A stretch of DNA of 64,000 bases. Origin: JAZKFT01 sp039925965 (GTDB lineage: Bacteria > Bacteroidota > Bacteroidia > Chitinophagales > Chitinophagaceae). Below, piece by piece: positions 33,475 through 42,960 of the stretch; the stretch's first letter is position 1; every line of letters starts with the position of its first letter. Position numbers and translations under genes: made by a program. The stretch spans positions 1 through 64,000 of the forward strand of contig JBDSXW010000070.1 of assembly GCA_039925965.1 (NCBI GenBank), written 5' to 3'. A model generated the notes under the pieces. That model ran no database searches, had not been told where the DNA came from, and was given only the letters and a program-made list of their open reading frames with translations.

Positions 33475-34376
33475 CCCCTTCCATCATCATCATAGGCTCC
33501 GAAGGCTTTATTGGGAGCCATTTGGTGGAGTATTTTACGGAAAAAGGCTGGCAGGTTCATGGCGCCGACATACTGTCTCAAAGCAAGGCCTGCAGCCAAT
33601 ATTACCAGGTAGATCCGCAAAATGCCCGCTATACAGCTGCGTTTACCAACCATCAATTTGAATATTGCATTTTTGCCGGCGGTAACGGCAGCGTTCCACT
33701 GTCGGTGGGAAAGCCATTTTTCGATTATGAAATGAATGTGTACAATGTGGCCAAACTGCTGGAAGATATCCGGCTTTATAATCAAAACTGCAAATTTATT
33801 CATTTGAGCAGCGCAGCAGTATATGGAAATCCTGGCTATCTGCCGATAGATGAAAAACACCCGGTGCAACCAGTGTCACCTTATGGCTGGCACAAATACC
33901 TGGCCGAAAATCTTTGCCTGGAATATTTTCAGCTCCATCATATTGCCGGCATCAGCCTCCGTATTTTTTCTGTGTATGGCGAAAGGCTCAGGAAACAGTT
34001 ATTCTGGGATACTTATCACAAATACCTGGAAAATGCTGCCGAAGTAACCCTGTTTGGCGATGGCACCGAAAGCAGGGATTTTATTTACATAACAGACATC
34101 TGTAAGGCGGTAGATGTGGTAATGGCCAATGCTGTTTTTGATGGCGGAGTCATCAATGTGGCTAATGGAGAAGAAACCACCATTAAGCAGGCTGTGGAAT
34201 TATTTCTTGCAAAAATAGACGGGCAGTGTAAAGTGTCCTTTAACAATATAACCAAGGAAGGCGACCCTAAAAACTGGAAAGCAGATATTCATAAACTGAA
34301 GGCACTTGGGTTTGTGCCCGGCTCCGCTTTCGAAGAAAGTATAAAAAATACAGTTCAATGGATAACCACGATATAA
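33471..34376 (+). CDS. NAD-dependent epimerase/dehydratase (extended SDR)
   Basis: This 301-residue extended SDR is related to GalE/RmlB-like NDP-sugar enzymes. It has the glycine motif GSEGFIG (8-14), HLSSAAVYG (substrate strand with Ser), and the active-site pair Tyr-x3-Lys in YGWHK. The C-terminal sugar domain has RDFIYITDICKAV, as in UDP-sugar 4-epimerases. Its start overlaps the upstream acyltransferase by 4 bases and its end overlaps the GT4 gene by 19 bases. It may make the donor sugar used by the neighbouring glycosyltransferase. Confidence 0.82.
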   Translation: MTPSIIIIGSEGFIGSHLVEYFTEKGWQVHGADILSQSKACSQYYQVDPQNARYTAAFTNHQFEYCIFAGGNGSVPLSVGKPFFDYEMNVYNVAKLLEDIRLYNQNCKFIHLSSAAVYGNPGYLPIDEKHPVQPVSPYGWHKYLAENLCLEYFQLHHIAGISLRIFSVYGERLRKQLFWDTYHKYLENAAEVTLFGDGTESRDFIYITDICKAVDVVMANAVFDGGVINVANGEETTIKQAVELFLAKIDGQCKVSFNNITKEGDPKNWKADIHKLKALGFVPGSAFEESIKNTVQWITTI

Positions 34377-35533
34377 AGAAGGACGAGTTGCTTTTTTTTG
34401 CCCAGAATCTTTTGGGAGGGGCACCCAATTTCTGCTACAATCTATTGCAAGGCGACAGGGAAGGCTATTTTGATAAAAAAACAATTTTGATAGATTGTAA
34501 AGAGTCTGTTTTTACAAGAAGGTTTACGCCCTGGGATGTAAGCGAACATACGGTTTTTGGTTTTGCTAATATGGAAATCGTGTATGACGTAAGCAAGCGT
34601 TTAAGTAAACTAATCAGCAACCTGGAGGGTGTGGTCGTAACTAGTTTTGTGGAAGAACTGCGCACCCTGGATATTTTCCGCCGACCTGCCAAAACCATTT
34701 TTTTTGTGGCCCATGATGGCGGCTATGTGCGATTGGCAGTAAAATATGAATTTCTGATAGATGTTTTCATAGCACATAATATCTGTATCTACGACGAACT
34801 GGTTGCCGCCATGCCCAACCGTAAAGCCGATATTTTTTTCCTGCCATACGGTATAAAACTAAGTACCCTGAAACGAAAACCGAATTTGGATAAACCCTTA
34901 AAAATACTTTTCCTTGCCAGGTTCGATGTAAAGAAGGGAATTCATGACCTCTTTGAAATGGACCGGCTACTGAAGGAAAAAAATATTGTTGTGGAATGGA
35001 CACTTATCGGCGATGGCCCGGAAAAGGAACGGGTTCTGGCCCTGGTAAAGGCCAGCACTAATTTCACCGCCTACCGGGTGGATGATAACAACGAGTTGTT
35101 CAATCATATCTGCCGGCACGATATTTTTATTCTCCCATCGAGATTGGATGGTGTTCCGGTATCGCTGCTGGAAACTATGAGCTGCGGGCTGGTTCCTGTT
35201 CTATCCGAATTTAATACAGGCATTATTAAAGTGGTGCCACCCGAAGTAGGCTTTGTCCTACCCGTAGGCGACAATCAAATCTTTGTGGATACCATTGCAG
35301 CACTGAATAACGACCGTGGCAGGCTGGAACAGCTAAGTGCTAATGCAGCAGAACATACGCAGGCACATTATGATGTGAATAAAACATCGGTGGCTTATTA
35401 TGAATTGTTTAAAAACCATCGCAGCCATCGCAGGGAAAAACAAAAATCACCGATTAAACACCGGAAACTACTAGATATACTGGGTGTTTCGAAACAAGTC
35501 AGGTCAAAGATAAAAACAATGTTATCTCAATAA
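34358..35533 (+). CDS. GT4 family glycosyltransferase
   Basis: This 391-residue GT-B retaining glycosyltransferase has a C-terminal Glycos_transf_1 domain with the KPLKILFLARFDVKKGIHDL strand-loop and a PSRLDGVPVSLLETMSCGL motif (E-x7-E region). The N-terminal acceptor domain begins with ELLFFAQNLLGGAPN. The start at 34358 lies inside the epimerase gene (19-base overlap). The C-terminal tail is basic and may lie on the membrane surface, where undecaprenyl-linked acceptors are found. Confidence 0.85.
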   Translation: MDNHDIKKDELLFFAQNLLGGAPNFCYNLLQGDREGYFDKKTILIDCKESVFTRRFTPWDVSEHTVFGFANMEIVYDVSKRLSKLISNLEGVVVTSFVEELRTLDIFRRPAKTIFFVAHDGGYVRLAVKYEFLIDVFIAHNICIYDELVAAMPNRKADIFFLPYGIKLSTLKRKPNLDKPLKILFLARFDVKKGIHDLFEMDRLLKEKNIVVEWTLIGDGPEKERVLALVKASTNFTAYRVDDNNELFNHICRHDIFILPSRLDGVPVSLLETMSCGLVPVLSEFNTGIIKVVPPEVGFVLPVGDNQIFVDTIAALNNDRGRLEQLSANAAEHTQAHYDVNKTSVAYYELFKNHRSHRREKQKSPIKHRKLLDILGVSKQVRSKIKTMLSQ

Positions 35534-35545
35534 TAAAAACGCTTC

Positions 35546-36295
35546 ATGGTAAAATATATTCACGAGGATGATGTGCATAATTTAAGGGCGCCCGGTGCTA
35601 TAGTGCCGGTCTTAATGGAAATGTTTTCACCATCTTCTGTTGTAGATGTGGGTTGTGGTACGGGTACTTTTTTAAGGGTTTTTAAGGAATACGGTGTGCA
35701 AAAAATAACCGGCCTCGACGGGGGGTGGGTCAACAGGGACAAACTAATGATCGGTAATAATGAGTTTATTGAAACCGATCTTGAAAAACCAGTTGATCTT
35801 CCTCAAAAATATGACCTGGTGATTTGCCTTGAAGTAGTGGAGCACCTTGTAGAAACATCTGCAGATAGTATCATTAGCTCATTGGTTCGCCTGGGAGATA
35901 CTATTATTTTCTCGGCTGCTTTCCCGGGTCAGGGAGGACAAAATCATATAAATGAACAGCCTATTTCTTATTGGCAGCAAAAATTCAGCGCCCATGGTTT
36001 TGAATATTACGATGTGCTAAGGTCAAAATTATGGGACAATAAAGATGTTAACTGGTGGTATAAGCAAAATATGTTTTTGGTCACTAAAAAACCCTTAGCT
36101 CCAACGGATGCCAGCCTGGCAGGTGCCGGCAATCCTATTCAGCAGCTAATACATCCCGATGTGTACCTTATGTACAAAGATTTGTACCAGAACCTCAGAA
36201 CAAAATACGAAACCATTACCACCGGAAAAGGAAAAATGAAGATGTATTTTGGGTTGTTGCAAAAGAAAGCCAAAGCCATGTTGTCGTCTAAATAG
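35546..36295 (+). CDS. Class I SAM-dependent methyltransferase
   Basis: This 249-residue protein begins with a short linker and then has the SAM loop VVDVGCGTGTFLRVF (about 31-45). The acidic LDGG, the VICLEVVEHL motif and TIIFSAAFPGQGGQNHIN follow. The latter with QPISYWQQ resembles the FkbM-unrelated Methyltransf_23 proteins of glycan clusters. The C-terminal region is basic. It begins 12 bases after the GT4 gene. Substrate unknown. Confidence 0.8.
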   Translation: MVKYIHEDDVHNLRAPGAIVPVLMEMFSPSSVVDVGCGTGTFLRVFKEYGVQKITGLDGGWVNRDKLMIGNNEFIETDLEKPVDLPQKYDLVICLEVVEHLVETSADSIISSLVRLGDTIIFSAAFPGQGGQNHINEQPISYWQQKFSAHGFEYYDVLRSKLWDNKDVNWWYKQNMFLVTKKPLAPTDASLAGAGNPIQQLIHPDVYLMYKDLYQNLRTKYETITTGKGKMKMYFGLLQKKAKAMLSSK

Positions 36296-36308
36296 CATTC
36301 ACTGCACA

Positions 36309-36343
36309 AAATTGAAAATTGAAAATTGTTTGTTGAAAATTGA
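36309..36343. repeat. Heptanucleotide array (AAATTGA)
   Basis: Five 7-bp units, AAATTGA twice, AAATTGT, TTGTTGA and AAATTGA, lie directly behind the methyltransferase stop codon. Less regular sequence related to AATTGA/CAATGA continues to about 36366. The array lies between two genes of the + strand locus. Confidence 0.75.
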
Positions 36344-36391
36344 CCAATTTTTCAATGACCATTGATCCTTAAACCCCCATTTCCAAGCCGG

Positions 36392-37207
36392 ATGCCTTCC
36401 CCCCTTATTTCTGTCGTTATACCCTGTTACAACCACGGCATCTATCTGGATGAAGCCATCAGCAGCATCAATCTGGCAAAATATGCAGATCTATTTGAGG
36501 TGATCCTGGTAAATGATGGATCTACCGATGCGTCTACAAACCAAAAAGTGGATGAACTGGCGGCCCTGGGTCATATCAGGGTCATCAACCAAAAAAACCA
36601 GGGTTTAGCTATGGCCCGTAACAATGGAATCGCTGTGGCTACGGGCACATTTATTTTACCCCTTGACAGCGACAACCACCTTGTGCCGGAGACAGTTATA
36701 GAAGCCGCAGGCATCCTTACTGAGAACCCGGCTATAGCTGTAGTGTATACCGATGCCGTAGAGTTTGGCGACCGTGTCGGGGAGTGGGTGGTTGGGCAAT
36801 TGGATCCTTACAAGCTGTGCAACATGAATTATATTGATGCATGTGCCTTAATACGAAAGAGCGTGTTTGAGCAAGCTGTTTACGACCCGCAAATGCCTGG
36901 CATGGGAAACGAGGATTGGGAAATATGGGTGCGTCTATTGCTTGGAAAATATAAATTTTACTACCTGCCAAAACCTGGCTTTGAATACCGCTGGCTACAG
37001 GCCGTTTCTATGCGTAGTACCAGTACCGAACCTCGCTTCAACCTTAATAAGCAATACATTTATTTCAAACATTTTCGCGGCATGACCGGGCTATTTATTG
37101 CCTCGTTTTTCGGAAGGCGCGGTGCCACGCCTCAAAAGCAAAAATTCCGGCATTATTACCTTACCGTGTTATTGGCAAAGCTGGGTATCCGTAAAATGAA
37201 AGTGTAA
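36392..37207 (+). CDS. GT2 family glycosyltransferase
   Basis: This 271-residue GT-A protein starts at ATG 36392, which gives the usual PLISVVIPCYNHG N-terminus; an in-frame TTG at 36362 is less likely. The donor site has LVNDGSTDAST and the DxD-like PLDSDNHLVPE. The acceptor side has NYIDACALIRKSVFE and GNEDWEIWVRLLL (ED motif). It ends in a basic tail. It is preceded by a heptanucleotide array and is the last gene before a 175-base gap. Confidence 0.85.
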   Translation: MPSPLISVVIPCYNHGIYLDEAISSINLAKYADLFEVILVNDGSTDASTNQKVDELAALGHIRVINQKNQGLAMARNNGIAVATGTFILPLDSDNHLVPETVIEAAGILTENPAIAVVYTDAVEFGDRVGEWVVGQLDPYKLCNMNYIDACALIRKSVFEQAVYDPQMPGMGNEDWEIWVRLLLGKYKFYYLPKPGFEYRWLQAVSMRSTSTEPRFNLNKQYIYFKHFRGMTGLFIASFFGRRGATPQKQKFRHYYLTVLLAKLGIRKMKV

Positions 37208-37315
37208 ACCTGCGCAAAAGCAATGCTTATCCGTAGATATTCGGCTTATCTATTCGTTTGAAACGGCGGAATTACATGCCGCTCACTTAAAAATTCCCAA
37301 CCGCAATTAATCTTT

Positions 37316-37323
37316 TATTTTTG
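37316..37323 (+). promoter_or_regulatory. Putative -7 element upstream of the second Wzt gene
   Basis: TATTTTTG matches TAnnTTTG. No good TTTG is present at the expected -33 spacing, so support is partial. It lies in a 175-base gap and would give a 50-base leader for the second Wzt gene, consistent with a separate transcript for the second export module. Confidence 0.35.
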
Positions 37324-37382
37324 ACGCAAATTATCTGGCGGCTGCTTAATAGCGTAGCTCCCTACCACTGATCATTATTTAC

Positions 37383-38636
37383 ATGAGCAATACAGTTATT
37401 AAGGTTGAGCATATTTCAAAGCTATACAGGCTCGGTCAGGTGGGCACCGGCACATTGAGCCACGATTTAAACCGGATCTGGGCAAGGCTTCGGGGCCGGG
37501 AAGACCCCACGGCTAAACTCGGCGAGACCAACGACCGTAGTTCTAAGGGGGAAGGAGATTTTGTATGGAGCTTGCAGGATATCAATTTTGAGATTGCACA
37601 TGGCGAAGTGGTGGGTATTATCGGTCGAAATGGTGCCGGTAAAAGCACATTGCTGAAGATTTTAAGCCGCACTACATCGCCAACTGCCGGCAATATTAAG
37701 ATAAAGGGCAGGGTGGCCAGCCTGCTGGAAGTAGGTACCGGCTTTCACCCGGAACTAACCGGTAAGGAGAATATTTACCTGAACGGCGCTATCCTGGGCA
37801 TGAACAAAGCGGAGATCAATAAAAAGTTTGATGAGATCGTCGATTTCAGCGGCGTGGAGCGCTATATAGATACGCCTGTGAAGCGGTATAGCAGCGGCAT
37901 GTATGTTCGCCTGGCTTTTGCCGTAGCTGCTAACCTGGATACTGATATTTTAATTATTGATGAAGTGCTGGCGGTCGGAGATGCCGAATTTCAGAAGAAA
38001 TGCCTGGGCAAAATGAATGACGTTTCAAAAAATGAGGGTCGTACCGTTCTTTTTGTGAGTCACCAGATGGGCACAATTGCGCAATTGTGCACCAGGTCCA
38101 TGATGTTTGATAAAGGCAAGCTGGTAACTACCGGCCCCACAAACGAAGTGATCAGCTATTACCTGCAACAGGCCGGCAACCAGGTGGAGAAAATAGAAAG
38201 GCCACCCAGTTTCCCCGGAAATCATTTTGGCAGCATCCAAATGGTCAGCAGCAGTCTGTCCCCAAAAGTGAATTTTAGCTTTGAGGAGGAGATTCTGGTA
38301 CAAATCGAGCTGCGAATGCCCGACTTTAACCCCGTACTGGAACTGGCCATGCGGCTTACCGATAAACATAAGTATGCTGTTTTTACGATACACGAAAAAA
38401 TAGAGCAGTTTATAGAAGGTGATACCGTGACCCTGGTCGTGACAATACCACCGCATTTTTTAATGCCCGGACGCTATTCCTGGATTATGTGTATTAATCA
38501 TCCCGGGTATAAACTTTACGATTTGCAGGATGACATTTTACCTTTTAATATCATCGAAACAGGTTCTGTATTTGCCCGCTACGAAGGAGGGGACAATGGG
38601 AATGTATTTGCTAAATATACCATCAATAAAATATGA
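37383..38636 (+). CDS. wzt: Polysaccharide ABC exporter ATPase, Wzt-like, copy 2
   Basis: This 417-residue second Wzt has a nucleotide-binding domain (about 1-250) nearly the same as copy 1, including Walker A GRNGAGKST, the YSSGM signature and ILIIDEVLAVGD. The C-terminal domain (about 270-417) differs completely, apart from being predicted as a beta-sandwich (LELAMRLTDKHKYAVFTIHE ... PGRYSWIMCINHPG). No second permease is nearby, so it probably works with the Wzm at 22060. In characterised systems Wzt_C selects the capped glycan, so this copy may select another cap or chain. The stop overlaps the FkbM gene by 4 bases, the same arrangement as in copy 1. Confidence 0.9.
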   Translation: MSNTVIKVEHISKLYRLGQVGTGTLSHDLNRIWARLRGREDPTAKLGETNDRSSKGEGDFVWSLQDINFEIAHGEVVGIIGRNGAGKSTLLKILSRTTSPTAGNIKIKGRVASLLEVGTGFHPELTGKENIYLNGAILGMNKAEINKKFDEIVDFSGVERYIDTPVKRYSSGMYVRLAFAVAANLDTDILIIDEVLAVGDAEFQKKCLGKMNDVSKNEGRTVLFVSHQMGTIAQLCTRSMMFDKGKLVTTGPTNEVISYYLQQAGNQVEKIERPPSFPGNHFGSIQMVSSSLSPKVNFSFEEEILVQIELRMPDFNPVLELAMRLTDKHKYAVFTIHEKIEQFIEGDTVTLVVTIPPHFLMPGRYSWIMCINHPGYKLYDLQDDILPFNIIETGSVFARYEGGDNGNVFAKYTINKI

Positions 38637-39424
38637 GCATGAAAGAAGTACTGAACGGAGTGTTACAGAAATTTGGATTTAAGATAACACGATACGAATC
38701 GTTCAAAAAAAGCAGGAAGACCAGGAATCTAACGCTTCATACAACGGCAACGGGTAATTATTATTTGCCTACCGATGCCTACCAGGATATTGTTGCCAAT
38801 ACCATTATCAGCAATAAAGTATTCGAAAAGGAAGTGGTGGACCTGGCTGCTGAATATATCAAACCCGGAACTACGGTTCTGGACGTAGGGGCAAATTTTG
38901 GGCAGATGAGCGTACTGTTTTCTAACCTGGCAGGGGAGGGTGGCATCGTGCATTCGTTTGATGCAGACGATTGGGTGTACGAAATTTTTAATAAGAATAT
39001 TGAAGCGAACAACAAGGCAGGTAAAATAATACCACACTTTGGTGCAGTTCACAATATCGCGGGTGAAACGCTTATTTTCCCCGAACACGACTTTGTAGCC
39101 TACGGCGGCGCCTATGGATCCTATGGAATAGACTATAACGCCAAAACCGGCCGGGAAGTGAAAACGATCACCATCGACAGCCTGGATATCCCGGGACTCA
39201 TTAGTTTCATGAAAATTGATATCCAGGGTGGCGATTTGCAGGCGATGCAGGGAGCTGTTACAACAATCGCACGGAATAAGATGCCTATATTATTCGAGTA
39301 CGAATACCACCTGGAAGACAAGTATAATATGTGTTTCCAGGATTATGTCGATTTTGTGCAAAGCATCAATTATAAATTTTCTAAAGTTAGAAGTGGACAT
39401 AATTTTCTGATCATCCCTAAATAG
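38633..39424 (+). CDS. FkbM-family methyltransferase, copy 2
   Basis: This 263-residue FkbM methyltransferase lacks the long N-terminal extension of copy 1. The SAM loop is VLDVGANFGQMSVLFS (about 84-99). The acidic Asp is in VHSFDADDW, and the FkbM signature is present as FMKIDIQGGDLQAMQG. It overlaps Wzt copy 2 by 4 bases. It is only distantly related to the FkbM at 24224, consistent with a different methylation position or sugar. Its likely role is chain capping or residue methylation linked to the second Wzt. Confidence 0.84.
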   Translation: MSMKEVLNGVLQKFGFKITRYESFKKSRKTRNLTLHTTATGNYYLPTDAYQDIVANTIISNKVFEKEVVDLAAEYIKPGTTVLDVGANFGQMSVLFSNLAGEGGIVHSFDADDWVYEIFNKNIEANNKAGKIIPHFGAVHNIAGETLIFPEHDFVAYGGAYGSYGIDYNAKTGREVKTITIDSLDIPGLISFMKIDIQGGDLQAMQGAVTTIARNKMPILFEYEYHLEDKYNMCFQDYVDFVQSINYKFSKVRSGHNFLIIPK

Positions 39425-39492
39425 ATGATCGCCGTTAAACCTGCCCCGATTGCTGCAGGTATAGTTATGCCAAATGCAATCTTGCCGCCTGT

Positions 39493-40773
39493 ATGAATAA
39501 AAAGCCAACCATTCTTATCATCACTTTTTGTATTCCATGGCCTGTGGCTGATGGCGGTAAAATGTATGGATATACTTCGGTAAATTGGCTCAAAAGGCAT
39601 TATGATATTACCCTGCTAATAAGTGTGTACAACCAGCAAGACCTGGAGGATGCAGCCCATTTACATGCAATTTGGCCCGATGTAAGGATTGAGGTGGTGA
39701 ACTATATCAAGCAGCAAGGCCCGAAAGAAAAATTTAAAAAAAGCCTGCGGGATTTTTACTATGCCCATTTTTCAAAAAGAGAAGCGGCGCAGTCACATGT
39801 ATTCTTTAACCTGCGAAAGAAGATCACCAATATCTTTTTGCTGAGTAATAACCTACTGTCGAAATGTGAACAACTGTTTACAGAGAATGTGTTTGATATA
39901 GTACAGGTAGAGTATTCCACTAATATCGGCTGTGTCAATTTTATTCCGGAAGGCCAGTTGAAAGTGTACGTAGAGATAGAATCGCTGTATTCTATCATGG
40001 AAGACTACATGGCGGTAGGTAACGACCGTAGTTTTGGTAACAAGTACCTGGTAACCTGCGCTAAAAATATTGAACTGGATTTCATGAAACGATATGACGC
40101 CATCTTTTCGCTGAACAACAGCGATCAGCAGCGGATCAGCCGGCTATTGCCGGGTTTAAAAGTATTTAATTCGCCGTTTGCTGTGCCAGACGAATATTTT
40201 ACCGCACCGGAGTTGCTGGATAGCTGGAAGCCAGAAAAGTTGATCTTCATCGGGTCGGAGAATCATTTTCCAAACAAAGAAGGGCTGGAATGGTATGCTG
40301 AAGAAATTTTGCCATTAATAAAAAACAGTTCAGTAACCTGTTATATTACCGGCACCTGGAGTGACACTTTCCGGAAGAGGATGAGTGGGTGCAATAAGCT
40401 GGTCTTCACGGGTTTTGTGAAGGACCTTTCCGAAATAATGGCCAACAGTATCATGATTGTACCCATCAGGCTTGGAGGTGGTGGCATCAGGGCTAAGGTA
40501 ATTCAGGCAATGGCTTTTGGGATTCCCCTTATTTCTACCAGTCTCGGTTGTATGGGCATTGAAACGGAGAATGGCGGGGAAATAATAGTGTGTGACGATG
40601 CACCCGGTTTCGCGCAGGCCATCGACCAACTACTCAGTGATCGGCGGCCGGGCTTGCAAATGATAAAGGCGGCATCCGTTGATGCATGGGAAAAATATTC
40701 AGAAGCCGCCGCCGGAAATCTGCGCCATGGATTTTACCAGCGGCTACTAGCAGGCAATAACCATCCGCATTAA
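39493..40773 (+). CDS. GT4 family glycosyltransferase
   Basis: This 426-residue GT-B glycosyltransferase begins ILIITFCIPWPVADGGKMYGY, which carries the Gly-rich acceptor loop. The C-terminal Glycos_transf_1/GT4 domain includes LIFIGSENHFPNKEGL, VFTGFVKDLSEIM and PIRLGGGGIRAKVIQAMAFGIP, the donor-binding E/K region in its GGGxRxK form. This form is common in exopolysaccharide GT4 proteins with sugar-diphosphate donors. No transmembrane segment is seen. Confidence 0.85.
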   Translation: MNKKPTILIITFCIPWPVADGGKMYGYTSVNWLKRHYDITLLISVYNQQDLEDAAHLHAIWPDVRIEVVNYIKQQGPKEKFKKSLRDFYYAHFSKREAAQSHVFFNLRKKITNIFLLSNNLLSKCEQLFTENVFDIVQVEYSTNIGCVNFIPEGQLKVYVEIESLYSIMEDYMAVGNDRSFGNKYLVTCAKNIELDFMKRYDAIFSLNNSDQQRISRLLPGLKVFNSPFAVPDEYFTAPELLDSWKPEKLIFIGSENHFPNKEGLEWYAEEILPLIKNSSVTCYITGTWSDTFRKRMSGCNKLVFTGFVKDLSEIMANSIMIVPIRLGGGGIRAKVIQAMAFGIPLISTSLGCMGIETENGGEIIVCDDAPGFAQAIDQLLSDRRPGLQMIKAASVDAWEKYSEAAAGNLRHGFYQRLLAGNNHPH

Positions 40774-40813
40774 CTAGAATTGGTCTATTTTTTCAGAGAA
40801 ATATTTAAAGCAC

Positions 40814-41827
40814 ATGAAGAGCTCTGTAGCCTTGTGTACATGGAACGGCGCACAATACCTGCGGGAACAATTGCAGTCTATATTCGGGCAAACCCGGCCG
40901 GTCCAGGAAATCATTATTTGCGATGATGGATCAGTGGATGGCACCCGGGATATTATCAAAAGTTTTGAACAACAATACCCGGGTATCATATCATTTATGG
41001 CAAACCCTACAAAGCTAGAGGCAAGAAAGAACTTTGAGCAGGCAATCAGACTGTGTACCGGCGACCTCATTTTTCTTTGTGACCAGGATGATGTATGGTG
41101 TCGTGATAAAGTACAGGTGACCCTTGATTTTTTTACAGATCATCCGGATGCGATGGGCGCTTTTTCGAATGGGTCTTTACTTCATGACGGAGAGACCGGC
41201 ATCGAAAGAACGATTTGGGGAGCACTGAGTTTCTCAACAACGCTACAGGAGACTGCCAATGCTGCTAACCTGTTTGAGATGCTGCTGAAGCTGGATAATT
41301 TTGTAACAGGCGCGGCATTATGCATCAGGAAAGAAACAACAGCCTGGTTGTTTCCTTTTTATTGTCCGCCACCAGATTATTGGCATGACTACTGGATCGC
41401 ATTGCAGATTGCTAAAAGAAACCAACTCTATTTACTGAGTAAAAAATTAATAGGCTACCGGGTGCATCATGCACAGCAAACAGGATTTTCGCTGGAACGG
41501 CAAGCTGACGATATGGCCTGGTTAAAGGAAGCCGCCTGGAACGATCAATTTGAAGGTATGGCAACAGGTAAAACGCTGTCGTTCATACTCAACGCTATCC
41601 GACGTTGTAATGTTTACGCAAACTATTATAAAACGGTAGGAGAAGATAACGCCCGGATTGATACATTAAGAACTTCGCTAAATAGCCAGCTGCCTGGTAT
41701 AAAAACGGCTTATTTTGAAGGGCTGGGTTTTATAGGTAGAAAGAAGCTTTGGGTGAAGGCAGTTCAAAAACCTGTAAAGTACAATTACCTCAGTTTCAGG
41801 GATAGACTACGGCTTCTTTTTTCCTAG
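40814..41827 (+). CDS. GT2 family glycosyltransferase, rhamnosyltransferase-like
   Basis: This 337-residue GT-A protein has the layout of bacterial rhamnosyltransferases (WbbL/RfbN type): SVALCTWNGAQYLREQL, ICDDGSVDGT, LCDQDDVWCRDK (DQDD metal site), and the acceptor-side PPDYWHDYWIAL. The C-terminal 100 residues are helical and basic. dTDP-rhamnose synthesis genes are not in the window, so a rhamnose donor would have to come from elsewhere. It lies between the GT4 gene and another GT2. Confidence 0.82.
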   Translation: MKSSVALCTWNGAQYLREQLQSIFGQTRPVQEIIICDDGSVDGTRDIIKSFEQQYPGIISFMANPTKLEARKNFEQAIRLCTGDLIFLCDQDDVWCRDKVQVTLDFFTDHPDAMGAFSNGSLLHDGETGIERTIWGALSFSTTLQETANAANLFEMLLKLDNFVTGAALCIRKETTAWLFPFYCPPPDYWHDYWIALQIAKRNQLYLLSKKLIGYRVHHAQQTGFSLERQADDMAWLKEAAWNDQFEGMATGKTLSFILNAIRRCNVYANYYKTVGEDNARIDTLRTSLNSQLPGIKTAYFEGLGFIGRKKLWVKAVQKPVKYNYLSFRDRLRLLFS

Positions 41828-41932
41828 TGCCCCGAACGCTGGAGTTGAATGCCGTCAATCATGGTGCCGCCAACAAAAGCCATGGTGTAGCGCTATTTTT
41901 TTTACATTGCACCGCCTTCCAAAAACCTTTGA

Positions 41933-42886
41933 ATGATTTCTGTAATAATTCCGAACTATAACCATGCGCTTTTCCTGGATCTGCGGATCAATACGATACT
42001 GAACCAAACTTTCGAAGATTTTGAGGTCATCATTCTCGACGACTGCTCTACCGACAATAGCCGGGAGGTCATTAACCAGTACCGGCAGCATCCCAAAGTG
42101 TCGGATATCGTGTTCAATGAAGCCAATAGCGGGTCCACTTTTAAGCAATGGCTTAAAGGGATTCAACTGGCCAAAGGGGAATGGATACTGATAGCCGAAA
42201 GTGACGACTGGAGTGAGCCTACGCTGCTGGAACAATTATTTGAAGGCACGAAGAAGGTCCCGGATGTAACCCTGTCTTTTTGCCAAACCCTTACCGTATA
42301 CGAAAACGGCGCATTGAATTATAGCGGCAGTATCACCAAATACAATGTGCTGCACGATGGTCGCCAGTTTATTCAAAACCGCATCATCAACAGCATGGGG
42401 ATCGCCACGGCCGGTTGCGCCTTGTTCCGGAAAGATATTATCGCTCAAATGCCGGACATTTCAGCATTCAAGTCGTCTGGCGACTGGAAATTTTGGATCG
42501 TGATTGCTTCGAAGGGTAAGGTGCACGAAAGCGGCAAGTACCTGCATTACTGGCGGCGGCACAGTAACAATACCACCACCAGGCCGGAATTGTTTTTTTC
42601 AAAAATAAACGAACTGTATGTCATTTTCGGATGGGCCAGAGACGAAGGATTGATCACCGCTGCAAAGTTTAAAGAGCGCTGCCTGTTCCTGGTAAATTTT
42701 ATTTACCGCGACAAGTTACTGGACGATCCAAAGGCATCTGTTTTTCTGCAAGCTGTAAAAGCAGACGTAGCTTTTCCTATTGCCAAAGTAAGGTTTGCCG
42801 GTTTTTGCAAGCGGATGTACACCGCCATCAATAGATTTACTAAGAAAAAACTGCTGAATGTTTTTATGCTTAATAACTACCAATGA
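41933..42886 (+). CDS. GT2 family glycosyltransferase
   Basis: This 317-residue GT-A protein begins directly with ISVIIPNYNHALFLD. The donor region has ILDDCSTDNS and LIAESDDWSEPTLLEQ (the DxD position reads SDDW). The HKxxG-like acceptor side is represented by HYWRRHSNNTTTRPE. The C-terminus is basic. The 105-base gap before it has no clear promoter. Confidence 0.85.
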   Translation: MISVIIPNYNHALFLDLRINTILNQTFEDFEVIILDDCSTDNSREVINQYRQHPKVSDIVFNEANSGSTFKQWLKGIQLAKGEWILIAESDDWSEPTLLEQLFEGTKKVPDVTLSFCQTLTVYENGALNYSGSITKYNVLHDGRQFIQNRIINSMGIATAGCALFRKDIIAQMPDISAFKSSGDWKFWIVIASKGKVHESGKYLHYWRRHSNNTTTRPELFFSKINELYVIFGWARDEGLITAAKFKERCLFLVNFIYRDKLLDDPKASVFLQAVKADVAFPIAKVRFAGFCKRMYTAINRFTKKKLLNVFMLNNYQ

Positions 42887-42960
42887 GCTTGAATTGCTGT
42901 CGACATAACGCCTGTTAAACCGCTGGCGAGGCGAAGATTGGCAGATTCGTAAAAAGTATT

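Noticed and set aside
33243..33869. A 208-residue - strand frame
   Set aside because: It spans the junction of two well-supported + strand genes (acyltransferase and epimerase) and has no family features.
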